From Balneolaceae bacterium (lineage in GTDB: Bacteria; Bacteroidota; Rhodothermia; Balneolales; Balneolaceae): a stretch of 30,090 nucleotides of DNA. The stretch covers positions 1 to 30,090 of the forward strand of contig SLGA01000302.1 in NCBI GenBank assembly GCA_007123985.1. Reading direction: 5' to 3'. Made by a program: the position numbers and the translations under genes. Shown here one piece after another: positions 1 through 8,354 of this stretch; the stretch's first letter is position 1, and every line of letters starts with the position of its first letter. The notes under the pieces were generated by a model. That model did no database searches. It was not told where the DNA came from and saw only the letters and a list, made by a program, of their open reading frames with translations.

Positions 1-297
1 AATAAAATAGCCTTTTTTTAATTCATTTTCAACGCTTTCACGAAGTGTTCCATACAGCGTTCCATTGTAGAACTCTTCCCATTCCAGAAAAGCACCGGCT
101 TCGACTTTTTCTCTGAAAGTATTTTCCGAGAGAAAGTGGTAGTGAACCCCGTTTTCTTCTCCGCTTCGGGGCGGACGTGTTGTGGCACTAACAGAAAAGT
201 TGATTTTTGAGAAATCCCTGAGTAACCGTTTCGTCATCGTGGTTTTGCCCCCTCCGCTTGGGGAGGCAAGTATCACTATTTTACCCTTTTTACTCAA
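1..297 (-). CDS. gmk: Guanylate kinase, N-terminal part (runs off left edge)
   Basis: The first 99 codons of GMP kinase, which phosphorylates GMP to GDP with ATP in the cytoplasm. The translation begins LSKKGKIVILASPSGGGKTT, with the P-loop SPSGGGKT at about residues 13-20. It then shows the GMP-binding stretch SATTRPPRSGEENGVHYHFL and the segment GAFLEWEEFYNGTLYGT, all in the family order. The remaining half or so lies beyond base 1. No ATG precedes the P-loop in frame; the nearest usable start is TTG at 297-295, which overlaps the last codons of the upstream yicC. Start assignment is therefore inference, while the family is secure. The yicC-gmk pairing is a widely conserved bacterial arrangement and implies co-transcription from the right. 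Confidence 0.93.
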   Translation of the reverse strand, partial: MSKKGKIVILASPSGGGKTTMTKRLLRDFSKINFSVSATTRPPRSGEENGVHYHFLSENTFREKVEAGAFLEWEEFYNGTLYGTLRESVENELKKGYFI

Positions 298-1171
298 CGT
301 TTTGAACCTGTTCCCGTATCTGTTCCAGTTTCTCCTTGCCAAGTACAATGTGCTGCGAGATGGTGGAATCGTTCGCTTTAGAGCCAATGGTATTTAGCTC
401 TCTGTTGATCTCCTGGGAAAGAAAATTTAACCTTCTGCCTACCGGTGTGTCACTTTGAAACGCCTCAAGAAAAAATTTAAGATGCGAGTTGAGCCGGATA
501 ATCTCTTCGTTGATATCCATTTTGTCGGCGATAAGTGCGATTTCAAGCTCGAGACGTTCGGGGTCTATTTGATCATCTGTGAGAAGATTTTTGATACGGC
601 TTTGCAATTTTTCACGTACTTCAGGCACCCTGTTTTCCGATAGCTTTTCCACCTCTTTTACAATTTCAGCAATTCCGTTTATCTGCTTCTCAAGGTCGTT
701 TTTTAGCTCTTCACCTTCCTGGTCTCTCATTTCGTTGAGGTTATCGAGCGCTTTTTCTATAGCCGTTGCAGTACAGTCCCAGATTACTTTCAGTTCATCT
801 TCGTCCTCCTCTTTCGATTTGAAGATCCCGTCAAAATGCAGGATATCGTGAATTTGTACCGGCTGATCAATCCCCGCAAGGCTTTTTATCTGTTTAAGAA
901 TATTTCCGTACGCTTTCACCATATCTTCGTTGTAGGTGATATCGAGCCCGTTTTTCTCAGTATTTTCAACATTTACGCTGAGGTGAACTTTACCGCGGGA
1001 TAGTTTTTTTTGAACAATCTCTTTGATGTCAAATTCATGCTGTTGTATGGTTTGCGGAGTTCTTGAAGAGATATCAAGATAGCGGCTGTTCAGTGTTTTA
1101 ACCTCAACGGTTACCTGAAATCCGTTTGAGGAGGCTTCACCCCGCCCAAAACCTGTCATAGATCGGATCAT
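290..1171 (-). CDS. yicC: YicC/YloC family endoribonuclease
   Basis: A 293-residue protein of the YicC/YloC family, whose E. coli member is an endoribonuclease linked to small-RNA turnover and stress. The N-terminus MIRSMTGFGRGEA is the family signature, followed by VEVKTLNSRYLDIS. The C-terminal DUF1732 part carries DKMDINEEIIRLNSHLKFF and PVGRRLNFLSQEINREL, then NTIGSKANDS, also diagnostic. The middle (about residues 145-215) is charged and helical. Length matches the family. It lies 66 nt downstream of the mutase gene and its stop codon overlaps the start of gmk, so the two are probably translationally coupled. RNase activity is known from the family, not from this sequence. Confidence 0.95.
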   Translation of the reverse strand: MIRSMTGFGRGEASSNGFQVTVEVKTLNSRYLDISSRTPQTIQQHEFDIKEIVQKKLSRGKVHLSVNVENTEKNGLDITYNEDMVKAYGNILKQIKSLAGIDQPVQIHDILHFDGIFKSKEEDEDELKVIWDCTATAIEKALDNLNEMRDQEGEELKNDLEKQINGIAEIVKEVEKLSENRVPEVREKLQSRIKNLLTDDQIDPERLELEIALIADKMDINEEIIRLNSHLKFFLEAFQSDTPVGRRLNFLSQEINRELNTIGSKANDSTISQHIVLGKEKLEQIREQVQNVE

Positions 1172-1237
1172 GTAAATGATTTAATAATTAGTGATTTGCC
1201 TGAAAATACTAAAGTAACTGCACCAAACCATAAACAT

Positions 1238-2584
1238 TTATTGTATGGAACTGATCAAATTTTTGGCGAGTTTTTTTGCTTCATCGGCTGTTTTTGCTTC
1301 ACTGTACACACGAACAATGGGCTCTGTGTTCGATTTTCTGAAGTGAACCCAGCCGGTATCAAAATCTATTTTCACACCATCGGTTGTGTTCGGTTTATGA
1401 TCCCGATAAAGTTCGGCAACTTTTTCCAGCAGTGAATCTGCATCGGTACCAAGATGAGTAAGTTCTATTTTTTGTTTGCTCATCTCATAATCGGGAAGTG
1501 TATCGCGATAGGTAGATGCTTTCATCCCAAGTTCTGCTAAATGCTGCAATATCATTGCTGTGCCAACAAGAGCATCGCGGCCGGGGTGCAGATCGGGATT
1601 GATGACCCCTCCATTTCCTTCTCCGCTAATTACAGCTCCTTTTTGTTGCATCACTTTTACAACATTTATTTCACCCACGGCGGCTCGGTGGCATACTTTT
1701 CCATATTTTTTGGTGATATCATCAGCGGCCCTTGATGAAGATAGATTTGTTGCGGTATCTCCGGGTTTTTTACCGAGCATAAAATCAAATGCGGCTACCT
1801 GTGTGTACTCCTCGCCAAAAAGGCGGCCGTTTTCATCCACAAGGGCAAGGCGATCTCCGTCCGGATCGGTTACCACACCCAGGTCGCAGCGACTTTTCTT
1901 TACGAATTCGCAGATTTCGGTGAGATGTTCAGGCAGCGGTTCAGGATTGTGGGGAAACAGACCATTGGGTTCGCAATGCAGTTTATGGACTCGTGCTCCC
2001 AGTTTTTCAAGTAAAGCGGGAAGAGCCACAGAACCGGCGCCGTTAACGGCATCCACAGCAACAGAAAATTGCTTCTTTTTGATGGTATCCGCATTGATAT
2101 ACGGCAGTTTTAGAACCTTCTCAATGTGGTGATCAATCGCTTCATTTTCGATTGTAATTTTACCGATTTCATCAAACATTTTGTACGAAAATGCACCCTT
2201 TTCAGCAATATCCAGAACTTTCCGGCCTTGTTCTGCATCCAGAAATTCACTCTTATTGTTCAATAGTTTCAGGGCGTTCCACTGTTCAGGATTATGGCTG
2301 GCTGTGAGTATAATGCCACCGGCAGCGTTATGTTTCAGAACACTCATTGCTACTGTAGGCGTAGGGGCAATTCCGATTTTTATCACATCGCAACCAACAC
2401 TTTGAAGCGTAGCGCATACAATGTCTTCACAGATTTGACCCGTTACTCGTGAGTCGCGCCCAACCACTACTGCGCCGCCTTTAAGCCATGTTCCGTAAGC
2501 CGCAGTGAAGGTGACAAGGTTTTCCGGGTTCAGATGAGATCCGAAAATTCCGCGAATTCCGGATACAGAGATCATTAAAGACAT
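1238..2584 (-). CDS. glmM: Phosphoglucosamine mutase-type phosphohexomutase
   Basis: A 448-residue alpha-D-phosphohexomutase. Visible landmarks in order are: SGIRGIFG (about residues 8-15); the phosphoserine loop TASHNP with Ser96; the metal loop DPDGDR; a sugar-binding loop SGEGNGGVI; and the phosphate-binding end FRKSNTEPIVRVYSEA. The enzyme interconverts hexose 6- and 1-phosphates; the best guess is glucosamine-6-P to glucosamine-1-P for UDP-GlcNAc and peptidoglycan supply. Classical GlmM has GEQSGH in the sugar loop and DNGIK after the serine loop. Here these are GEGNGG and EQWNALK, a form I associate with Bacteroidota-side homologs, so a phosphomannomutase or phosphoglucomutase role is not excluded. 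A second ATG at codon 4 is an alternative start. Confidence 0.85.
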   Translation of the reverse strand: MSLMISVSGIRGIFGSHLNPENLVTFTAAYGTWLKGGAVVVGRDSRVTGQICEDIVCATLQSVGCDVIKIGIAPTPTVAMSVLKHNAAGGIILTASHNPEQWNALKLLNNKSEFLDAEQGRKVLDIAEKGAFSYKMFDEIGKITIENEAIDHHIEKVLKLPYINADTIKKKQFSVAVDAVNGAGSVALPALLEKLGARVHKLHCEPNGLFPHNPEPLPEHLTEICEFVKKSRCDLGVVTDPDGDRLALVDENGRLFGEEYTQVAAFDFMLGKKPGDTATNLSSSRAADDITKKYGKVCHRAAVGEINVVKVMQQKGAVISGEGNGGVINPDLHPGRDALVGTAMILQHLAELGMKASTYRDTLPDYEMSKQKIELTHLGTDADSLLEKVAELYRDHKPNTTDGVKIDFDTGWVHFRKSNTEPIVRVYSEAKTADEAKKLAKNLISSIQ

Positions 2585-2658
2585 GAATTATGAGAGTTTT
2601 ATATGTTTAGGTTTTAGCTTTCCAGTAGATCAGCTATCGGATTGATTCAGTTTGGCTA

Positions 2659-3198
2659 CTAACTTTTCCATTTTGTATCTGCAATACCGCCGTGCTGATT
2701 TTCATACCGAGCCATCACAAAAAAGAGGTCAGACAACCGATTCAGATAGATTACAGTTTCATCGTTTACGGCCTCGCCCGATTTTAGCTCTACAGTATAT
2801 CGTTCTGCTCTTCTGCAAACTGTGCGGGCAAGGTGCAGTGTTGCAGCTGCGAGAGTACCTCCCGGCAGTATGAATGCTGTGAGTGGTGGTAATTTTTCGT
2901 CAAGTTCGTCAATCCAGCTCTCAAGCATTTGGATATGGCTGCTGCTGATGCGTTCAACTTTATCTTTTTTTGATAGCGGTGTGGCCAGATCAGCACCCAG
3001 CGTAAAGAGCTGGTTCTGAATAGTGCTTAAAATTTGAATGCCAGTTTCACTCGCAGAGTGCGCCAACACCACCCCGAGTACCGAATTGAGCTCGTCAACA
3101 GTGCCGTAGGCGTGCAAGCGGATGTGGTGTTTTTCAATCGGAGTGCCGCCAAACAGTGCTGTACGGCCTTCGTCGCCCTTTTTTGTGTAAATTTTCAT
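2659..3198 (-). CDS. Cob(I)alamin adenosyltransferase, PduO/MMAB type
   Basis: A 179-residue corrinoid adenosyltransferase that transfers the adenosyl group of ATP to cob(I)alamin to make coenzyme B12. The N-terminus KIYTKKGDEGRTALFGG is the PduO-type nucleotide-binding signature, followed by RLHAYGTVDELNSVLG. The C-terminal helices carry the RTVCRRAER motif and YLNRLSDLFFVMARYEN, both characteristic. Length is typical for a stand-alone enzyme. It sits between yigZ and the mutase gene with 51 and 74 nt gaps on the same strand. No B12-dependent enzyme or B12 biosynthesis gene is in the window, so the context only suggests salvage of corrinoid for some enzyme elsewhere, for example methylmalonyl-CoA mutase (inference). 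Confidence 0.93.
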   Translation of the reverse strand: MKIYTKKGDEGRTALFGGTPIEKHHIRLHAYGTVDELNSVLGVVLAHSASETGIQILSTIQNQLFTLGADLATPLSKKDKVERISSSHIQMLESWIDELDEKLPPLTAFILPGGTLAAATLHLARTVCRRAERYTVELKSGEAVNDETVIYLNRLSDLFFVMARYENQHGGIADTKWKS

Positions 3199-3249
3199 GG
3201 ATCAAAGATTTTTATGAAAGGTACTAAGCTTAATGTTTTTTATCAGATA

Positions 3250-3867
3250 TTATTCCGAAATATGATAGCCTCTGTCTTTGATTTTAAAATCAAGCAGTAG
3301 ATGGCGGAACGAAGAAATGGTCCTTTCAAATCCTGAAATATCTTCCGTTTTACACCCGACAGATAGCTTTACTGTTTCTGCATATTCAGAACTTAGCTCA
3401 AATAACAGAAAGCTGTTTTTTAGCTTATCAATATACCCCTGATGGCTGTATTCGTAGTGAATGGAATAGATTTGGATTGGAATTATTTCTTTAAGGGTTG
3501 CATTTTCAACAGCTGCTCCTGCGCAGAGGTTGTAGGCTTCAATCAACCCCGCTTTTCCCAGTTTTGTTCCACCGTAATACCGAACTGCAACCAGCAGTAC
3601 ATTCACCATTTTGTTTGATTTTAAGACATTTAAAATGGGCATACCGGCTGTTCCGTTTGGCTCACCATCATCATTTGCAAACTCTTCGGGTTGGGCGGGA
3701 TCTATTATGTATGCATAACAGTGGTGAGTAGCTGTCGGATGCTCATTTTTTATATCTTCAAGTGCTTTTTCTGCATCTTGCAGATTATTTGCAGGGCAGA
3801 GGTAGCCAAGAAATTTTGACCCCTTCACCCTTAAATCGGAGTGGAATATCTTAGTAACTGTAAACAC
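3250..3867 (-). CDS. IMPACT/YigZ family protein
   Basis: A 205-residue member of the YigZ/IMPACT (UPF0029) family. The N-terminal domain shows KGSKFLGYLCP, the HHCYAYI segment, DDGEPNGTAGMPIL and AVRYYGGTKLGKAGL, all diagnostic. The C-terminal domain (about residues 130-205) is the ferredoxin-like EF-G-domain-IV-like half. Eukaryotic IMPACT modulates translation control through GCN1; the bacterial role is not established. The start is GTG at 3867: an in-frame TAA lies four codons upstream, so no upstream ATG is possible. It is the first gene of the minus-strand series and is preceded by a good Bacteroidota-type promoter (3899-3929). It is divergent from sdhC across 197 nt. Confidence 0.92.
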   Translation of the reverse strand: MFTVTKIFHSDLRVKGSKFLGYLCPANNLQDAEKALEDIKNEHPTATHHCYAYIIDPAQPEEFANDDGEPNGTAGMPILNVLKSNKMVNVLLVAVRYYGGTKLGKAGLIEAYNLCAGAAVENATLKEIIPIQIYSIHYEYSHQGYIDKLKNSFLLFELSSEYAETVKLSVGCKTEDISGFERTISSFRHLLLDFKIKDRGYHISE

Positions 3868-3898
3868 GATAGTGAATTAAAGAGCATGAAAATTCAGA

Positions 3899-3929
3899 CC
3901 AATTTAGACCTTTTCTTAATAAGGACAAA
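3899..3929 (-). promoter_or_regulatory. Bacteroidota-type -33/-7 promoter for yigZ
   Basis: Read on the minus strand, TTTG (3929-3926) is followed after exactly 19 nt by TAAATTGG (3906-3899), one mismatch from the TAnnTTTG element. The predicted transcript would start about 25 nt upstream of the GTG start of yigZ. The match is direct; promoter activity is inferred. Confidence 0.5.
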
Positions 3930-4064
3930 TCAGTCTATAATTACGCATTTATCTTGCCTTTTACGGCAAAAGAAACGAATTTATTAGTCTAATAACTAAA
4001 GGGAACTCAAATAAAAACTACCCTGTTTTTTACCCCATAAACAGCTCACATAACAGTAGAAAAT

Positions 4065-4769
4065 ATGCCATCACTTATTGAAGCGTTTCAGTCACAGGTT
4101 GGCCGAAAAATTCTAACGGGTTTGACCGGATTTTTGCTCGTCTTTTTTATCATATTCCATCTTGCCGGTAACCTGGCAATCTTTGGAGATCCTGATGCAA
4201 TGAACAGCTATTCTCAATTTTTACATGACCTGGGGCCGCTTTTATGGGTGGCCAGAATCGGGTTATTGTTGATTTTTGTAATTCATGCGTACATTGGAAT
4301 ATCTATCTGGTTAAACAAACGAAAGGCACGGCCTCAGCAATATAAAGTTTACAGCAGTAAAGGCGGTCCAAGCAGGCAGGGATTAAGTTCCAGAAGCATG
4401 GCATTTACAGGAGTTGTTCTCCTCATTTTTGTGGTATTTCACATCAACACATTTGCTCTCGGAGATATGGATACCGTAATGATTGACGGGCGAGCAACTC
4501 ATGATGTGAAAACATTGGTAATCGACACGTTCCAAAACCCGATTTATGCTTTTGGGTACACGATTGTAATGATTCTTTTGGGCGCACACCTTGGCCACGG
4601 TATCTGGAGTGCATTTACATCGCTCTCACTTCGCAGTAAAAAAGCATCAGCTACCATCTACACAATTGGTGTTGTTGCAGCAGTTCTGCTTGCAGTTGGC
4701 TTCCTCTTCATTCCGCTCTATATCTATTTTGGCGGTGGATGCGAAGCAGCACTTATTAATTGTAATTAA
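4065..4769 (+). CDS. sdhC: Succinate dehydrogenase cytochrome b subunit (fused, diheme type)
   Basis: A 234-residue membrane anchor of succinate dehydrogenase/fumarate reductase. Five hydrophobic segments are visible at about residues 16-41, 59-83, 112-132, 160-183 and 198-226. This is the layout of the single-subunit (type B) cytochrome b that replaces separate SdhC and SdhD. Candidate heme-ligand histidines sit inside helices: His32 (FHLAGN), His74 (IHAYIG), His126 (FHINTF) and His175/His178 (GAHLGHG). It accepts electrons from SdhB and passes them to menaquinone (known for the type). It starts the sdhCAB operon, with 30 nt to sdhA. The charged loop around residues 85-110 separates helices two and three. 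No clear promoter was found in the 197 nt upstream. Confidence 0.95.
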   Translation: MPSLIEAFQSQVGRKILTGLTGFLLVFFIIFHLAGNLAIFGDPDAMNSYSQFLHDLGPLLWVARIGLLLIFVIHAYIGISIWLNKRKARPQQYKVYSSKGGPSRQGLSSRSMAFTGVVLLIFVVFHINTFALGDMDTVMIDGRATHDVKTLVIDTFQNPIYAFGYTIVMILLGAHLGHGIWSAFTSLSLRSKKASATIYTIGVVAAVLLAVGFLFIPLYIYFGGGCEAALINCN

Positions 4770-4799
4770 CAGGTTTTTAACTGATTCAAATCAAAGATT

Positions 4800-6719
4800 A
4801 TGAAATTAGATCCTAAAATACCTTCAGGCCCATTGGCTGAGAAGTGGACCAAGCACAAAAACGATATTCAGCTGTTATCGCCAAATAACAAAAGAAAGCA
4901 TAAAGTAATTGTTGTTGGTACAGGTTTAGCCGGCGCATCAGCAGCAGCAAGTTTATCAGAGCTGGGGTACAATGTTGAAGTATTCAGTATTCTCGATTCG
5001 CCCCGAAGAGCGCACAGTATTGCTGCACAGGGAGGTATCAATGCAGCAAAAAACTACCAGAATGATGGCGATAGTGTCTGGAGACTTTTTTACGACACTA
5101 TAAAAGGCGGTGATTACAGAAGCCGAGAAGCCAATGTATATCGCCTTGCCGAAAACTCGAACTACATTATTGACCAGGCCGTTGCACAGGGAGTGCCGTT
5201 TGGCCGAGAATACGGTGGTCTGCTCGATAACCGATCATTTGGTGGTGCGCAGGTATCACGTACGTTCTATTCGCGCGGGCAAACCGGCCAGCAGCTTTTG
5301 CTTGGTGCATATCAGGCCATGATGAAAGAGGTTCATTCCGGCCGTGTGAAAATGTACAATCGCCACGAAATGCTTGATTTGGTTCTGGTGGATGGCAAAG
5401 CGCGCGGAATCATTACCCGGGATTTGGTAAAAGGAACCATCAACAGGTATGAAGCGGATGCAGTAATTCTATGCACCGGCGGTTACGGGAACGTGTTTTA
5501 CCTGTCAACCAATGCCAAGAATTCTAATGCTACGGCAGCATGGAGATGCCACAAACGTGGTGCAGCTTTTGCAAATCCATGTTTTGTGCAAATCCACCCA
5601 ACATGTATTCCGGTTTCAGGCGACTATCAGTCAAAACTCACGCTGATGAGTGAGAGTCTCAGAAATGACGGCCGTGTGTGGGTGCCGCGCAATAAAGATG
5701 AAAAACGACCTCCTAATCAAATTCCTGAAGATGATCGTTACTACTATCTCGAAGAGCGCTATCCGAGTTTCGGAAACCTTGTTCCACGTGATGTTGCCTC
5801 AAGGAATGCAAAACTGGTTTGCGATGATGGGCTTGGAGTAGGGGATACAGGGCTTGCTGTGTATCTCGATTTCCGTGATGCCATCAAACGCGACAGCAAA
5901 GAGGTGATCCAGGCCAAGTACGGCAACCTTTTCGATATGTATGAAAATATTATGGATGAAAATCCATATGAAGTACCGATGAAGATATTCCCTGCTGTCC
6001 ACTACACAATGGGCGGGCTTTGGGTTGATTACAACCTGATGAGCAATATCCCCGGATTGTTTGTGGCAGGAGAAGCAAACTTCTCTGATCACGGTGCGAA
6101 CAGGCTTGGCGCAAGTGCACTGATGCAAGGACTCTCCGATGGTTACTTTATTGTTCCTTACACGGTTGGTAACTATATCGCTGATGAAGAGCTTCCTAAA
6201 GTCTCAACAGACCATAAAGCATTTGATGAAGCTGTTGAAAGCTCCACAAAAATCATGGATAAACTACTTTCAGTAAAAGGCAATAAAACCGTAATTGAGT
6301 TTCACCGTGAGCTTGGTAAGATAATGTGGGACAGAGTAGGTATCTCCAGAAGCAAAGAGGGACTCGAATCTGCCATTGAGCAAATAAGGGAACTTCGTGA
6401 AGAGTTTTGGCAAAATGTAAATGTGCCGGGCGACGCAAGTTACTATAACAAATATCTTGAGTTTGCATACCGAGTTGCCGATTACTTCGAACTCGCTGAG
6501 CTCATGGCAATTGATGCACTGGACAGAGGTGAATCATGCGGTTGCCATCTGCGCGACGAGTACCAGACCGAAGAAGGCGAGGCCCTCAGAAATGATAAAG
6601 AGTATGCTTTTGTTTCTGCATACGAATTTCTGGGAGTAAATGGTAAACTTGAGACCAAACTCCACAAAGAGGAACTCGAGTTTGAGTTTGTTGAATTGAA
6701 ACAAAGAAGCTATAAATAA
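4800..6719 (+). CDS. sdhA: Succinate dehydrogenase flavoprotein subunit
   Basis: A 639-residue flavoprotein oxidising succinate to fumarate. The Rossmann FAD site VVGTGLAGASAAASL lies at about residues 38-52. The RRAHSIAAQGGINAA segment contains the histidine that binds FAD covalently in the family. Further on are SRTFYSRGQTGQQLL, the substrate-side segment VHYTMGGLWVDYN, the catalytic-arginine region PRDVASRNAK and the FAD C-terminal motif GANRLGASALMQGLSDG. It is the second gene of sdhCAB, 30 nt after sdhC and 11 nt before sdhB. The length (about 640) fits the Bacteroidota/epsilon-type flavoprotein better than the 588-residue E. coli SdhA. A fumarate reductase role under anaerobiosis cannot be separated from sequence alone. 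Confidence 0.97.
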   Translation: MKLDPKIPSGPLAEKWTKHKNDIQLLSPNNKRKHKVIVVGTGLAGASAAASLSELGYNVEVFSILDSPRRAHSIAAQGGINAAKNYQNDGDSVWRLFYDTIKGGDYRSREANVYRLAENSNYIIDQAVAQGVPFGREYGGLLDNRSFGGAQVSRTFYSRGQTGQQLLLGAYQAMMKEVHSGRVKMYNRHEMLDLVLVDGKARGIITRDLVKGTINRYEADAVILCTGGYGNVFYLSTNAKNSNATAAWRCHKRGAAFANPCFVQIHPTCIPVSGDYQSKLTLMSESLRNDGRVWVPRNKDEKRPPNQIPEDDRYYYLEERYPSFGNLVPRDVASRNAKLVCDDGLGVGDTGLAVYLDFRDAIKRDSKEVIQAKYGNLFDMYENIMDENPYEVPMKIFPAVHYTMGGLWVDYNLMSNIPGLFVAGEANFSDHGANRLGASALMQGLSDGYFIVPYTVGNYIADEELPKVSTDHKAFDEAVESSTKIMDKLLSVKGNKTVIEFHRELGKIMWDRVGISRSKEGLESAIEQIRELREEFWQNVNVPGDASYYNKYLEFAYRVADYFELAELMAIDALDRGESCGCHLRDEYQTEEGEALRNDKEYAFVSAYEFLGVNGKLETKLHKEELEFEFVELKQRSYK

Positions 6720-6730
6720 CAGGACATTTT

Positions 6731-7477
6731 ATGAGTTTAATGACAATTAACCTTAAAGTTTGGCGGCAAAAAAACGCAGAAAGCCCCGGTAAATTTGAGG
6801 ACTATAAACTTGATGAAGTAAGCGAGCACATGTCGTTCCTTGAAATGCTGGATGTGCTGAACGAAAATCTCATCAAAGAAGGAAAAGATCCTGTTGAGTT
6901 TGATTACGACTGCCGTGAAGGTATATGTGGCTCCTGTAATATGGTAATTAACGGCCGTGCTCATGGACCGAAGCACAAAACAGCGGCATGCCAGCTCCAT
7001 ATGCGAACCTACAACGATGGTGATACCATTGTGATTGAACCTCCGAGAGCTGCTGCATTCCCAATCATTAAAGACCTGGTTGTTGACCGCTCCGCCTTCG
7101 ATCGTATTATTGAAGCTGGCGGATATATCTCAGTTAAAACAGGAGCTGCACCGGAAGCGAACCTCATTCCGGTTCCTCAGGAAGTTTCAAATGATGCTTT
7201 CGACTATGCAACTTGTATCGGTTGTGGTGGCTGTGTGGCAGCATGTCCGAATTCATCTGCTGCACTCTTTACCGGTGCAAAACTTGCACACTTGAACAGC
7301 CTGCCACAAGGCCAGCCCGAGCGAGATAAACGATCCATTGCAATGGTTAATCAGATGGAAAAAGAAGGCTTTGGAGACTGTTCAAATTACGCTGAGTGCG
7401 AAGCGGTTTGCCCGGTTGGAATCAGTATTTCTTCAATTGCACAAATGCGAAGAGATTATATGAAAGCAATATTCTAA
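6731..7477 (+). CDS. sdhB: Succinate dehydrogenase iron-sulfur subunit
   Basis: A 248-residue iron-sulfur subunit carrying electrons from SdhA FAD to the membrane cytochrome. The [2Fe-2S] ligands are in DCREGICGSCNMVING plus the later cysteine of KTAACQLHM. The C-terminal ferredoxin half shows CIGCGGCVAACPNSSA and CSNYAECEAVCPVGIS for the 4Fe-4S and 3Fe-4S centres, so all three clusters appear complete. An AGGA lies 8 nt before the ATG. It is the last gene of sdhCAB and is followed by a strong intrinsic terminator at 7524-7556, which ends the operon. Confidence 0.97.
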   Translation: MSLMTINLKVWRQKNAESPGKFEDYKLDEVSEHMSFLEMLDVLNENLIKEGKDPVEFDYDCREGICGSCNMVINGRAHGPKHKTAACQLHMRTYNDGDTIVIEPPRAAAFPIIKDLVVDRSAFDRIIEAGGYISVKTGAAPEANLIPVPQEVSNDAFDYATCIGCGGCVAACPNSSAALFTGAKLAHLNSLPQGQPERDKRSIAMVNQMEKEGFGDCSNYAECEAVCPVGISISSIAQMRRDYMKAIF

Positions 7478-7491
7478 TCATATTAAATCTG

Positions 7492-7522
7492 TTTGATTAC
7501 AGTAAAGACTTCTATAATTTTC
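7492..7522 (+). promoter_or_regulatory. Candidate -33/-7 promoter for the beta-barrel gene
   Basis: TTTG (7492-7495), exactly 19 nt, then TAATTTTC (7515-7522), one mismatch from TAnnTTTG. It sits immediately before the sdhCAB terminator, so a transcript starting here would begin inside the left arm of the hairpin and need not be terminated by it. Inference from motif and position only. Confidence 0.35.
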
Positions 7523-7523
7523 G

Positions 7524-7556
7524 AAAGGCTTTGATGAATAATCAAAGCCTTTTTTT
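7524..7556 (+). terminator. Rho-independent terminator of sdhCAB
   Basis: A perfect 10-bp inverted repeat, AGGCTTTGAT (7526-7535) and ATCAAAGCCT (7541-7550), with a 5-nt loop. It is extended by flanking A-T pairs and followed by a run of T. It lies 47 nt after the sdhB stop. Confidence 0.9.
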
Positions 7557-7579
7557 GTAACCAAAAATCACATGGAAAT

Positions 7580-8314
7580 ATGCAATCAAGACGAATATCT
7601 GTTTTAGTAGTTCTGATTTTTTTAGCTATCGGGCACACAAATCATGCACAATCACAAGAGTGGCAGGTAGGCATCGATTTCGACCTTGCCGCACCTCAGG
7701 GAGAGTTCAGCGATCAGTTGGATAAGCTCGGATGGGGGCTGAACATCATGGGGGGGTACCGTTTTGCAGATACACCGTTTATGCTGGGGCTCGAATTTGG
7801 ATTTATGAATTTCGGCCGTGATGTGCGCGATGCACCTCTTAGTACAACCATACCTGATCTCAGAGTAGAGGTAGAAAACAGCTATAACCTTGTGCATGGC
7901 GATCTTCTGCTCAGGTTAATTCCACCGCCAACTACGGTTCGCCCATATATCGAAGGGTTGGTTGGTTTTAATTATTTCTACACTGAAACAGTAATTCGGG
8001 ACAGAGGATCATTCAGCGGAGAAGAGAGGCTCAGAGATACAAACTTTGAAGATACAGCCTTGAGTTACGGCTTTGGTGCCGGTGTGCAGTTCAGGCTGTA
8101 CCAGGATAGGGCGACCGAACGAGCTCCTGATGAAGTGATGCCATCTGGAGTGTATGTAACACTGGCGAGTCGCTATATGTTTGGCCGTGAGGCAGAATAC
8201 CTTCAGGAGGGATCCATAGATGTTGTTACGAGACCCGGTGAAGTTCTTTATGATGTAAGCCGTTCAGAAACAGATTTACTCTATTTTAAATTAGGACTTG
8301 TGATTACATTCTAA
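7580..8314 (+). CDS. Outer-membrane beta-barrel protein (function unknown)
   Basis: A 244-residue protein with an N-terminal signal peptide: basic MQSRR, hydrophobic core VLVVLIFLAIG, likely cleavage after HAQS at about residue 25. The rest alternates hydrophobic and polar residues in strand-sized pieces (for example GWGLNIMGGYRFA, LGLEFGFMNFG, VRPYIEGLVGFNYFY, LSYGFGAGVQFRLY). It ends ...YFKLGLVITF with a terminal phenylalanine, as is usual for proteins assembled by BAM. This fits the OMP_b-brl class of small eight-strand barrels. I do not recognise a specific function. It is separated from sdhB by a terminator and lies 40 nt before recQ, which may be cotranscribed. Confidence 0.8.
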   Translation: MQSRRISVLVVLIFLAIGHTNHAQSQEWQVGIDFDLAAPQGEFSDQLDKLGWGLNIMGGYRFADTPFMLGLEFGFMNFGRDVRDAPLSTTIPDLRVEVENSYNLVHGDLLLRLIPPPTTVRPYIEGLVGFNYFYTETVIRDRGSFSGEERLRDTNFEDTALSYGFGAGVQFRLYQDRATERAPDEVMPSGVYVTLASRYMFGREAEYLQEGSIDVVTRPGEVLYDVSRSETDLLYFKLGLVITF

Positions 8315-8354
8315 GCCCTGCGTTGTATGCAGTAAATCAAATCGTAAGCTGATT

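Noticed and set aside
1560..2132. 190-codon open frame on the plus strand
   Set aside because: It is antisense to the well-supported mutase gene, with a serine- and arginine-rich, low-similarity translation. It is a frame shadow.
3954..3969. TTGCC/GGCAA hairpin between yigZ and sdhC, considered as a terminator
   Set aside because: It has only 5 bp arms and no T-run, and it lies between divergent genes where no terminator is expected. At most it is a regulatory site.
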